Assembly (NCBI RefSeq): GCF_030864355.1
Contig: NC_083394.1
Location: 248,001 to 312,000, forward strand
Reading direction: 5' to 3'
Length of the DNA: 64,000 bases
DNA from: Cutaneotrichosporon cavernicola
Lineage: Eukaryota > Basidiomycota > Tremellomycetes > Trichosporonales > Trichosporonaceae
Shown here: positions 45,501-55,453 of the stretch, one piece after another
How the letters are laid out: every line of letters begins with the position of its first letter
Position numbering within the stretch: the first letter of the stretch is position 1
Notes under the pieces: generated by a model
What the model was told of the DNA's origin: nothing
What the model saw: only the letters and a program-made list of their open reading frames with translations
Database searches by the model: none
Program-made: the position numbers and the translations under genes

Positions 45501-46365
45501 GCGCGGGTGGGCGCTCAACGTCGCGAGCCTGAAGAATGCGATTGCGCGGGCCAAGACTAACCCCTCGCTCCGCCAGCTTAAGGCGCTTGTTGTCATCAAC
45601 CCTGGCAACCCGACCGGCTCGTGCCTCTCCGAGGCCGACATGCGCGAGATCGTCCAGCTGTGTTACGACGAGAGCCTTCTGCTCCTCGCCGACGAGGTGT
45701 ACCAGAACAACGTGTACGACCCCAAGCGACGCCCCTTCGTGTCGTTCAAGAAGGTGCTCCGCTCGATGCCTGAGCCTGTGGCGAACGGCGTCGAACTCGT
45801 CTCGTTCCACTCGATCAGCAAGGGTGTGTCGGGCGAGTGCGGTCGCCGCGGTGGATATGTCGAGAGCGTCAACCTCGACCCGGAGGTCGATGCGCTCCTT
45901 CTCAAGATGGCCAGCATCAACCTCTGCGCGCCCGTGCAGGGCCAGGTCGGCGTCGACCTTCTCGTCTCGGCGCCACCCGTCGGCGCTCCCTCGCACGAGA
46001 CATTTGCGAAGGAGAGCGCAGTGATCCACGAGGGCATGAAGGCGCGCTCCAAGCTCATGGCTGCCCGCCTCAATGCTCTCCAGGGCGTCGAGTGCCAGCC
46101 CGCCGACGGGGCGATGTATCTCTTCCCGTCGCTCCGGTTCCCGCCCAAGGCCGTCGAGGCTGCACGCAAGGCCAACAAGGAGGCCGACACATTTTACGCC
46201 CTAGCCCTGCTCGACGCTACGGGCATCTGCGCCGTTGCAGGCTCGGGCTTCGGACAGGAGGACGGCACGTACCACCTGCGCGTGACGACGCTGTGTCCCG
46301 ACGCCGAGGAGATGATGTCGCTCATCGAGGGATTCCACAAACAGTTTATGGCAAAGTACGCATAA
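42563..46365 (+). CDS. HOM3-ALT1: Aspartate kinase-alanine aminotransferase fusion protein
   Basis: Exons 42563..42732, 42891..43386 and 43786..46365 encode 1081 residues. Residues 1 to about 598 are a complete aspartokinase: KYGGTSVGK (39-47), VVVVCSARSTETKALGTTN, ELQVWKEVDGIFSADPR, YYGSEVIHPFTMEQ and two ACT domains (about 455-600; DLISTSEVHVSMAL). After a linker of some 10 residues, residues from about 605 to the end are a complete alanine aminotransferase: VEYAVRGEL, IPIPQYPLYTATL, NPGNPTG (827-833), LADEVYQ (Asp858, Tyr861), the PLP lysine in SISKG (Lys901) and substrate arginine (Arg1054). No intron, stop or suitable ATG separates the two halves. Aspartokinase phosphorylates aspartate toward homoserine, threonine and methionine; the aminotransferase interconverts alanine/2-oxoglutarate and pyruvate/glutamate. 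Each half is certain; that they form one translated polypeptide rests on the open frame. Confidence 0.9.
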
Positions 46366-46717
46366 CCCCAGACGCAGAGAAATGTGCTATAGGAGCGAGC
46401 ATGTAGAAAACCCACAGTAGAGGAGCATTCATATCCGGTAGAGCATGTCATTAGTGGACGAGCGTGGCTCTCTCTATCCGGTTGCGAAGTCTCATTATCA
46501 ACACCGCATGCTGGCTCCCGTCCCGCCCCTTGCGCGCCGCTTGCGGTTGGATCAACGGCAAGTTGGGCTTCAGGACTTGTCGCAACTCTCTCTCTCACAC
46601 ACCTCTTCTTCCCATGTGTTTTAAAAATGTTGAAATCTCGCGCCACTGCACAGCTCCAGGTTTCGCCCGGAAAGTTTCGCCTGCAAAAAACTTTTGCAAA
46701 AGACTCGGCTAGGCCTT
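46366..46717. other. 3' spacer of the fusion gene
   Basis: Between the fusion gene stop codon and the tRNA-His-like sequence. Nothing recognised. Confidence 0.45.
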
Positions 46718-46801
46718 GCCCGCACGCTGAGTCGAACAGCGGTTAGCTCAGATGAGGAACACGCCACAACGAACTGTGATAACCACCTACACTATACGGG
46801 C
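46718..46801 (-). tRNA. Putative tRNA-His(GTG) with 12-nt intron
   Basis: The minus strand pairs GCCCGTA with TGCGGGC as acceptor stem (one G-T), followed by A as discriminator base. The D arm is GTG...CAC. The anticodon loop TT-GTG-G is interrupted after base 37 by a 12-nt intron (46763 to 46752). The 3' anticodon strand TGAGC pairs with GTTCG through two G-U pairs. The T arm is CGCTG-TTCGACT-CAGCG. Mature length is 72 nt. The weak anticodon stem and extra D-loop base leave open a degenerate copy. Confidence 0.6.
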
Positions 46802-47495
46802 TGGTTGAAAATTCGGATTTTCTGGCGTATAGGATTTGACCGCTCCAATTGAACAGTCCGATTTCGGCTTATTGGAATGTCGTTTGAAGGATGACTTCTG
46901 ACATCTGGCCACGGCGAGGTCGAGGATGGAGCTGGGCCAGACCAGGCGCGCTCCAACAGGCACCAAGCGGAGATTGATAGTTGATGTGTCTGCTAGTAGG
47001 TTGACGCGAGGGGGTAGGGGGACGACGGCTGGTTGAGGTATTAGAGGCATACGGCGTGAATGGCGGGCGTCCTTATTGGGCTGACTGAGAGTTGGTGAGC
47101 GGCCGATGAGCTGTTGAGGTGAGTACATGAGATATAGCGAGCGGCCTCGTCCGAGCGCGTGTGCTCCCGTTGTGATGCTGATGGGCGATAAGCACATTAT
47201 TACATTGTTGGGATCGCTCTCCAATGTTGGGTTTGGGTTCGTCTTCAGCAGCTGTGAGATGACATTATCCTCCCTCTCTCCTCGGCGCCCACCTCCAACC
47301 GCTCTTCGCGCATCGTCAATTCCCTCGGCCCACTCAGCCACTCAGCCGCTCAACGCATCCCCAATGTAACCATGCAATATAGACTACAGGCCCTATTGAC
47401 ACGATGAAAGAAACGGGAAATTTAGATGGGTGGCGGGACCCTATACAACAAGGTACATAGCGGCACCTGGCTGCCATGGCCTTATAGATAAAATA
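46802..47495. other. Intergenic spacer
   Basis: Upstream of tRNA-His and beyond the 3' end of the Ser/Thr-rich membrane protein gene. No gene recognised. Confidence 0.45.
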
Positions 47496-49404
47496 TTAGA
47501 CAGCATGGCCGACCTCGACCGTGGCATATTGATGCTGTGCAATTTGAGCCTGCACGGGTGGAGGGGTGACGCGGTACTGTGTGTGCTGGACGACGGGTGC
47601 CTCTTCCGCGCAGATGCCGTACATGTTTTCGAGGGTGCGGCTGCGTGCGGGGGACGGCCGCGTTGGCGTTTGCACTTGGGGGTCCGCGAACGGGTCGGGG
47701 TCAAGGGGGGGGACAGGGACGCGTCTCGCCTGTGGTTGGCGGATACGGGATGGCGATGGGTTTGCGGCAGGGGAGTCGGTGGGGGAGTTGAAGACGCCGG
47801 CATTGTCGTACGCTAGCCATTCCTCGTAGTGCGTGTTGCGGAAATGAGAGGCGTCGTCGTCGAGCTGCATGACCTGGCTGTGGTCGTCGTCCGAGTCGCT
47901 GCGCGCGTACGGGTACGCTCCCTGGGCTTGGTTCATGCTGGGCTTGGTCAAGTCGAGCCGGGTCGGGCTGGACCCCACGCCCGCCAGGCCAGGCCCCACG
48001 CTACCGCGTGACCTCCCTTGATTGGCAAAGGGGACGGCAAATGTCGAGAGATGCCTCCAACGCGAGCGTTGGTTTGGAAGCGGCCCGTCAGAGAAGTCGA
48101 GTGCAGAGTGCTGCGTGCCATTGCGGCGCAGGTCGCTTGCGCCTCCTTTTTCCAACGCTGCGCCGTAGGTGCTAAAGGCGTACGGGTTTGACTCAGCGGG
48201 CGTGCTGATGATTTTGCTGCGCTTGCTACGGCGCTGTTGTCAGTGGCAGGTATTCGGATGACTCACAACACAGAACATGATGACCAACAGGGCCACGCCG
48301 ATGGCAGCGATAACGCCGATTGCGATACCCGCTTTCGCTCCAGCGGAGAGGCTCTCGTTCTCAGACCCTGCACTGGCCGCTGTGGCAGAGTTTGAGGCAT
48401 TAGTTGAGGGAGAGGCAGCACGAGACGGTGAGGCAGTCACACCTGGGCTGGTGGGATGGACTTTTGGCGTCAGGGATGTCCCCCCAGGCGCGACCGAGCG
48501 CGAAGATGCAATGCCTGCAACGGCAGCCGCGGATGAACTGGCGAGAGCAGATGACGAGGACGAGACAGCACCGATGATGCCAGCAACGACTTCTGAGCTT
48601 GTAGGAGTATCAGCAGCGGTGGTGGACTCAGCAGAGGCAGCAGCTGTGGTTTGGCTTGGCTGGCCAAAAGTTTCCTGGGTTGGGCCAGCGGCCAATTCCT
48701 GTGTAATGGATGTCTCTGGTGGTGCCTGCCAGACCTCCTGTGACTTGGCCGCCGCGATCTGCTTGTTGGTCGTTTCGGCAGGCGGAGCGGACTCGGAAGA
48801 GGAGGAAGTCCCTTGCGGTGCGGGGTCTGTGGAAGGGGCGGGATCGGGCGTCGGCGTCGACTCACTAAAGGTCAGTTACAACGACGACCGGTACGCACGG
48901 CGGCTGAACGTCAGGAATCGTCGTCGGGATCGAGCTTGGAGCAGGGGCAGGGTTCCCGCTCGGGGCACCAGAGTTGCTTGGGCTCTGAGGCGGTGATGGC
49001 ACCGCCCCGTCTGTCCCCTGTGGTGTTTGTCTCACAGTCTGCTGATGGGTATCGTCGGTCGACACGCCGTCTACCTTGGCGGCCTCGCTCGGGGAAGGGG
49101 TGATGTGGGTGACGTTGGGAGGCGGGGTATCGGTGACGCCGGAGGAAGGGACGCTGGGGGATTGGGTGTCGACATTAGGGGCTGGGGTATCGTTCTTAGC
49201 TGGTGGTGACGCATCGTTGGTGCTCGAGCTCGGAGGGGGGGATGTATTGGCGCTAGACTCCTGTCTGGCAACGTGGGGGATATAGCGAACAGCGCGTCCG
49301 AGGAAAGGCAGGGTCTCGGGGTGGTGTGCACGCTCCTCGGGCGGGTGATGGAAGTGTTGCCGGCGGCGCAGTCGAGCCACCACGGGAGCCGTGTCGGCTG
49401 TCAT
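47496..49404 (-). CDS. Single-pass Ser/Thr/Pro-rich membrane protein
   Basis: Exons 49404-48899, 48864-48267 and 48233-47496 encode 613 residues; introns are 34 and 33 nt. A long Ser/Thr/Pro/Ala-rich region, probably O-mannosylated if extracytoplasmic, leads to one strong transmembrane helix (IAIGVIAAIGVALLVIMFCVV). A basic RRSKRSK stop-transfer sequence follows, then a disordered tail of about 240 residues with acidic and Pro-rich stretches. This layout resembles fungal wall-stress sensors (Mid2/Wsc class) or other mucin-like receptors, but no WSC Cys domain is present. The ATG at 49404 gives no obvious signal peptide (it begins MTADTAPVVARLRRRQ), so a missed 5' exon or signal-anchor topology is possible. 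Function is unknown. Confidence 0.65.
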
Positions 49405-50585
49405 TGTTCGGAGTCGAGAATCGGCAGGATGTAGATGTCCGTGTCGGCGGTGGGGCGAGGTGGAGATGAAGAGATGAAGAGGGGACAAAGGGGTCGGAGG
49501 TGGCGAATACTCGGGCGCTGCCGCGAGCGAACAAGATAAAGATCGTGAGGGTAGAACGAAGGGCGACAAGGAGGGTAGAAGAGAGGGTGACAAGACACGA
49601 AGAGGAGATAAGAAGAGAGGACAAAAGGAGTAAGGAGAGGAGGGGGGGATAGGTTGAGCGAGTGTGTTGTTGATGGATGGAGCGAGTGTGTCGGATGTGT
49701 TGCATGTGTTGCATGGCTCGCAAGGTCTCACCAGGGCCAAGTCGGGAATCCCAACGTTAGATGCGGCCCAAGTTAGCTGTTGCTAGGGACTAGATCTGTT
49801 CGGACCTCGTAGCCGCAGGGTTAGACATCATTCAAACGTATAGGAGAGCTAGATCTGGGGGGTGTTGACACCTAAAGAAGAGTGGCTGGGAGGGTGGTCG
49901 CGGGCAAGTAGCGGCCCCTGCCCAGTTGCCCAGTTGCCCAGTTGCCTAGTGCCCAGTTTGTTTGCCCAGCCTACCCAACAATAATCGATGATGTGAGCGC
50001 GTCCACGCAAAGTGTCGAGTGAGGCGTTTTAGAATGCTCGATGGACGAGACCGCGGACCGGCATCCCCTGCCGGCCCCTGACCTCCGTACAGTCTTCTTC
50101 CGCCCTGTCATTAGGTTTGGCATAATGCCCATTAGTAAAATGACCGTTTCATGAATAGTGGGTTCAGGGGTTTAACCCGGGGTAGTTGGTCCCGGTTTCC
50201 TGGTGCTGCATTCCTCGGTCCTGAGATTTCCCCTGAACGCCATCAGCCAGACGCGTAGACAAACAGAACCTTGTCAACATGGGCTCAAGTTGGGTCAAAC
50301 ACTTCAAACAACCCTTGACGCTACCCTCAAGTCGAAAAGGCGCGCTCAGACCGTGCGGGGTATTCGTGTGCATGGTATCGTCTCAACGGGGCCTGCAGTC
50401 AGACCTGCCGGCATCCCCAGCCAAGCCAGGGCAGGGGGTATGAGCGTCACCCAAGCGCAAGACTGGTCGTGTGGGAGCGGTGTTTGAGAATCAGGTAATG
50501 CCGTGCTGTGCATGTCGCTCGTTGACGCATGTGCGACAAATGTCGCCAGTCGATGTGTGAAGATTCCACTTTGCGTCCCCTTCAT
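49405..50585. other. Intergenic region
   Basis: Upstream of the membrane protein gene (purine-rich on the plus strand, 49450-49640, so a C/T-rich leader) and downstream of TRM44. Contains a CCCAGTTG tandem repeat. No gene is recognised. Confidence 0.45.
49921..49947. repeat. 8-bp tandem repeat CCCAGTTG
   Basis: Three perfect copies plus a partial one, in the spacer between TRM44 and the membrane protein gene. Confidence 0.8.
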
Positions 50586-52631
50586 CTAGTGCTCCTTGCC
50601 CTCCTTGGCGCGCACCTTGAACTCACCACGGCCGCGCACACCGAGCACTTGGTCAAGAGCCCACTGGCGGCACGCACGGTCCTCGGCGGCATCCTTTGTC
50701 CAGCGACTGCGTGCGACGATGCCCCACCCACGCGTGGACGGGATGCGCAGGCTCTCCTTCTCCCACTTCCAACCGCACTGAAGGCCCCACCACCCAAGCC
50801 ACATGACATACGCCTTGTACCGGCTCGCACCGGGGTCAAGGCCGGCCTCAAAGCCACCCTCGGGAGTGTGCGCGTGCGCCGGTGGGTTGAACTCGTTGGA
50901 CGTGAACTTGTCATCAAGCGTGTGCAGGCAGCATGGGAGCGAGAGGAAAGGGATCGGCTTGGCAGGGAGGAGCGAGAGGAGAGGGATCCACGGCTGCGGT
51001 CAGCTAGACTGCACGACACAGCGACTCACCGTAAGCTCGTCGGCGTGGTTGCCGAGAAGGAATGAGTCGTCGGGGATGACATTCGCTCCGCGACCCGGCC
51101 ACGCGCCTGCTTCCCATTCCCCGATCGTACTTGGGAACAATGACGGCATATCGATGGGAAGTTCGACGAGCGCACACCGCGTTGCCTCGGGGTACTGCGG
51201 CCAGGTGCGACGTTGCCGCAGCTCGTACCCTCGCCCAGCGTATCCCTGAAAGTCAGCTGAGCTGGCTTGCAATTATGAGGTTACGCACCTCGGATACTAG
51301 AATGTGCACCAGAAGTCCGTTGCCCTGTTCATTAGTCCCGGCCTCGCACCTCGCACTCAGATAAAGACTTACGCATCCGAGATCAACAAAGCCCCCTGGT
51401 GGGCGACCCCACTTGTCCCACTCCATGCCCACCTCGCTTCCCTCTCGCGGAGGGTAAATGTCGCGCCAGAGCAGCATGAGAAAGGCGGCGATAGCAATGT
51501 CCTGTGATCCCCAAGTTGCAATGTTGTTTGGCAACAAACGGTCGTCGGGTGAGCCTCCGTCTCGCACACTCTGTCCGTTGGCACGGTACGAGCCCCACTC
51601 ACCTTCCACACGTGTCGCTTGACGTCCTCAACCTTTGTGCTCCACGGCTGGGGTACACGGCTGTCCAGCTGCTTGTGCCGCTCCTTGAGGGCCTGGTAGA
51701 GGTCCTGGAACGGCTCACGCGATACAACGACGTCGTGGTGCACGCGCTTGACGTAGCCGTGCGCGGTACCATGGCCGTGCTTGTGCAGCTTCTCGAGGAG
51801 ATGCAGGCAGGTGCGCTGGAGGCGGCGCTCGGCTGCTACGCGGGCCTCTTCGCGACCCTCGGGTGTGTCGTCTTCAAGGACAGTGGCGGGCGGTGCGACG
51901 ACCTCAGTGGCGGATGACGGCCCGGCGAGGGGAGAGCGCTTCCGCTGAGGTTTCGGCGGAGGGCCTAAGACGTCGCCTGCAGGCGTCGGCGAGTCCTCGA
52001 ATGGGAGGTATCCAATGTAGATGCGACCGTAAACGCGAGGACCATCCCCTTCTTGAGGTTCGCCGGTCTCGTCGGCTTTCCACATGAACCCTAACTGCCT
52101 CACTGGCGGGTGGTAGTATGGCATTTCAGCTGCCGAGATCACTTCGGGCGTCTTGACGACAAAACCGAGCCGCCCGTCGTCGGATGAGTACGCTGCATTG
52201 CGCTGGCAGAGTCTGGCGTCGCGGTGCACCTGTCGTGGCACAAAGCGGACACGTAGTCTCTCGATCGGCACGGGATCCACACCGATGTGCGCTGCCAATG
52301 CGTCGTCCACCGCATCCGTGGCCGGGATGCCAGGAAGCTTCTCGGCGCGCAGAATGAGACTCGAGTTCTGCTCGGGATGCAACGACTGCTCCTGGAGGAC
52401 GGAGTGGAAGAGGTCGAGGGGGAAATACGCCGGGGCCGAGAGAGGGACGACCCAGCCTGGTGCTGATAGGGGGGTGGTCGCGTCGTGAGGAAGGTAGGTC
52501 GGCTCGAACTTGGGCCGCGAGATTTCCTTACCAGGCTTGGGCTTGAGTGTGGGGTTTGGCTTTGCCGGTTTGGATACCTTGGCCTCTGAGGCGACGGCTG
52601 CTAGTGGGTCAACCTGGTCTTCAAGGGCCAT
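50586..52631 (-). CDS. TRM44: tRNA(Ser) Um44 2'-O-methyltransferase
   Basis: Exons 52631-51603, 51501-51373, 51324-51289, 51245-51030 and 50993-50586 encode 605 residues. The SAM-binding motif GGFVDLGC-GNGLLVHILVSE is rebuilt across a junction; the third exon is only 36 nt and codes for GNGLLVHILVSE. Family blocks follow: GYELRQRRTWPQYP, DDSFLLGNHADELT-PWIPLL, the SLPCCLH block and ESLRIPSTRGWG. Upstream, DIAIAAFLMLLWRDI is also typical. Trm44 methylates the 2'-OH of U44 in tRNA-Ser in the cytosol. The ATG at 52631 (MALEDQVDP) is used because the frame has no upstream ATG. An N-terminal Lys/Pro-rich tail is not conserved. Confidence 0.9.
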
Positions 52632-53022
52632 GATTTTGGTCGTTAGGACGGAAAGTGCGGAAAGAAAGAAAAGTGGGTGGGTGTAAGGCAAAGTTCAGAG
52701 TGATAGATTGTCGATCTTTGGTGAAATGACGTCCAGGAACCACAGGAACCATTATCCGCACATTGCCTCGAGTCTAGACTTTTACGGACATTTTCTTGTC
52801 ATCTCCGTTTTCTGGTTGTACGCGCTATAATGCCCTGATTATGGTGCCTGCTTTTACCTCAAATGGGCGGGGGAAGTGAACGTGAACGTGTCCAAGCTTC
52901 AGGACCCACCCCATTTCTATTACCCGCGTCTCTTTTCCACGTAGCCACTGAGAGGCCCATAGTTGGGTACCCCCGCCCTTCTCTTCGCTTCGTTTCTTTC
53001 AATCACTCCAACCACCATCAAA
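52632..53022. promoter_or_regulatory. Divergent promoter region of TRM44 and the sphingolipid methyltransferase
   Basis: 391 bp between divergent start codons. No specific site is recognised beyond a C/T-rich leader before the methyltransferase ATG. Confidence 0.45.
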
Positions 53023-54680
53023 ATGTCGGCAGTGGACAACAAGTTCCCCGCCGAGGTCAAGGCTCAGGACGCCGTCAATGGCGTCCAGGCTAACGGCTCC
53101 TCCAAGCCGGCCTTCCGCCTGTAAGTCACGCATCCCTGCTCCCTACTACCTTGCCTGTCGCTGACAGTAGCACCAACTCGCCCTGCATCCCCAACGGGCC
53201 GCTGCCCGCCGAGGGCTCGGGCGCCTTCAACAACTACCACTTGGCTGCTATCGTTATCCTCGTGCCGTGGTTTGTCCAGCGCTGCCTCCCCTTCGGTCGC
53301 CGCAGCTGGTACATCTACTTCTTCCTGTTCATCGTCCTGGGTCTGCCCCTCACGATCGGCTACTGGATCCTCACCTCGCGCTACGGCCCTCCTAAGAACA
53401 ACAAGGTGCCCATGCCCAACCGCCCGCTCTCGGACTACTACATCATTGTTGACGAGGAGATGCGCACCAAGTGGGATGGCAAGAAGATGCCCATGCAGGT
53501 CTGGCACGACGCGTACTTTGACGGCAAGATTCAGCTCGCGCCTGGCCTCACCCTCCTCGACGTCCTCGAGTACCGCTACGACTGGTCGCGCTTCGAGCTG
53601 TCGTTTGAGAACTTCCGCTACGTCCTGTTCAACCTGATCCCCGACGTCATCTTCCACACCCAGAAGCAGGACGTTGACCACGTTCGTGACAACTACGACC
53701 GGGGCAACGACTTCTACTCCTGGTTCCTCGGACCCAGAATGATCTACACCGGCGGTATCATCAGCGACGTCACTCGTGAGGAGACCCTCGAGGAGCTCCA
53801 GGACAACAAGCTCAACATTGTTTGCGACAAGCTCCAGCTCAAGTCCACCGATGACCTTCTCGACATTGGCTGTGGCTGGGGCACTCTCGCCGCCCACGCC
53901 GCCAAGAACTATGGTTGCCAGGTTACTGGTATCACGGTCGCCCAGGGCGGTGCCGACTGGGGCAACCAGAGACTCCGCGAGTCTGGCATCCCCGAGTCGC
54001 AGGGCCGCATCCTCTGCATGGACTACCGCGACTTCCCCAAGGACAAGAAGTTTAGCAAGATTACCTGCCTCGAGATGGCTGAGCACGTTGGCATCCGTCG
54101 CTACCGCACCTTCCTCAACGAGCTGTACAACCTCCTCGAGGACGACGGAATCATGATCTTCCAGGTCGCTGGTCTGCGCAAGTGCTGGCAGTTCGAGGAC
54201 CTTATCTGGGGTCTCTTCATGAACAAATATGTCTTCCCCGGAGCCGACGCTTCCCTCAACTGCGGTTGGGTCGTCAACGAGCTGGAGGGTGCCGGCTTTG
54301 AGGTCCAGAGCGTCGACGTCTTTGGCGTGCACTACGCCGCCACCATCAACGGCTGGTACAAGAACTGGGTCTCGAACCGCGAGAAGGTCGAGGCCACGTA
54401 CGGCCCCCGCTGGTACCGCGTTTGGCTCTACTTCCTCGCCTACTCGATCATTGTTGCTCGCCAGGGTGGCTCGTCCGTCTTCCAGATCACGGTCCACAAG
54501 AACCTCAACGGCTTCCACCGCGTCGACATGATCCCGTCCCACCCGGTCATCAAGACGCTCCGCCGCAAGGGCGAATTTACCCCGATCGACACTCACAAGG
54601 AGTGGTTCCCCCAGGTCTACGGCACCTCGGTCCCCGCCGTGGCTCCCGTCGTTGCTCCCGCCGTTGCTCCCGCCGCCTAA
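53023..54680 (+). CDS. SMT1: Sphingolipid C9-methyltransferase
   Basis: Exons 53023..53120 and 53168..54680 (47-nt intron) encode 536 residues. Two membrane helices near the N-terminus (YHLAAIVILVPWFVQ and YIYFFLFIVLGLPLTIGYW) are followed by a cyclopropane-fatty-acid-synthase-like SAM domain: HVRDNYDRGNDFYSWFLG, YTGGI, LLDIGCGWGTLAAHAA, TCLEMAEHVG and NCGWVVNELE. The membrane pair plus this domain is diagnostic of the fungal enzymes that add a methyl group to C9 of the 4,8-sphingadiene base of glucosylceramide, at the ER. The C-terminus ends in a VAP-rich tandem repeat. Strong codon bias suggests high expression, and it opens a 510-codon antisense frame that is not a gene. Confidence 0.94.
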
Positions 54681-55453
54681 GCGCGGCCTGTACCGGAATG
54701 TTTGACCGCAGCCAGGCGCTCTCCTTCGTGTCCATCTACCTCCACCTACCTCACCTTAAGCGCATAGAACAACGCTATAGACTACTTGGCACCAGCGCTG
54801 CGGCGTCTTTGAATGCATGTTTGTCTTGCAACTGTGCTCCGTGAATGCTTATGGGGATGTTGGTGTCGTTGTCGTCTATAACACTCGGTACATTCCAGTG
54901 CCGGAGGGACTTTGGCGAGAGCGGGGTCGTCCTGGTATTCCGCCTTCATGAGTGATATAGAGAAGGGACTCACGACGACGCAGTACTGAAGATATCATTT
55001 GCAGCGGTTCCTCCGAGAAGAGGTCGGCGAGGAGGCGGACGCTCAAGCAGTTGGAAGTTGGGTCAGGCTTGGTTGCGTTGCTCGTCATTTGGGTGAGGGG
55101 TAACAGAGGTGTGAGTGAGGTAGTGGTAGGTAGAGGATGTGGATGATTATGGGTGGTTTCCAGAGTTTTGATTTGGAGTGTGGCAGATTTGAGTTGAATT
55201 CACTCAATGGCGGAAGGTTGTCCGAGGTTGTGACCGTGTTAGCTGTGACTTGTAGTAACTCAATGTCTATATGCTTTGCTGGCCTCCACGGTGTCCTCTG
55301 ACCGTGTACACATGATGGTCAGTGTGGTCAAGAAGTTTAGTCATCATCAGATCTCTGGTGTCAGCCCCCTCTCCCCGCCACATCACGTCGAGATGGTGCT
55401 ACGATTCATGCCTACGAATACACTTGATACGATGGATGTACACTACTCTACGA
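54681..55453. other. Convergent 3' spacer
   Basis: Between the methyltransferase stop and the 3' end of the Yml020w-like gene. One small ATG-started frame lies here and is listed separately; otherwise nothing is seen. Confidence 0.45.
54876..55088 (-). CDS. Possible small protein, 70 residues
   Basis: An uninterrupted ATG frame whose first part (LSVRLLADLFSEEPLQMISSVLRR) looks like an amphipathic helix-rich protein. A GTGAGT donor sits just after this block, and a 30-nt in-frame stretch ending in AAG could be spliced out, giving about 60 residues. I recognise no family, and the C-terminal part is basic and unstructured. It may be a real small gene or chance. Confidence 0.3.
   Translation of the reverse strand: MTSNATKPDPTSNCLSVRLLADLFSEEPLQMISSVLRRRESLLYITHEGGIPGRPRSRQSPSGTGMYRVL

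Noticed and set aside
44283..46029. Two long antisense frames (452 and 391 codons) over the aspartokinase-aminotransferase gene
   Set aside because: They are shadows of the highly biased sense frame, with no recognisable domain in either. The sense protein is unambiguous.
49253..49723. A hydrophobic frame upstream of the Ser/Thr-rich membrane protein as its signal peptide exon
   Set aside because: It comes from reading a C/T-rich leader, and I could not find a splice that joins it in frame with good signals. It is kept only as a question in the findings.
53064..54596. A 510-codon open frame antisense to the sphingolipid methyltransferase
   Set aside because: It mirrors the sense gene codon for codon. 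Strong C/G third-position bias removes antisense stops, and the translation is a Val/Asp/Glu/Leu-rich string without any fold-like pattern.
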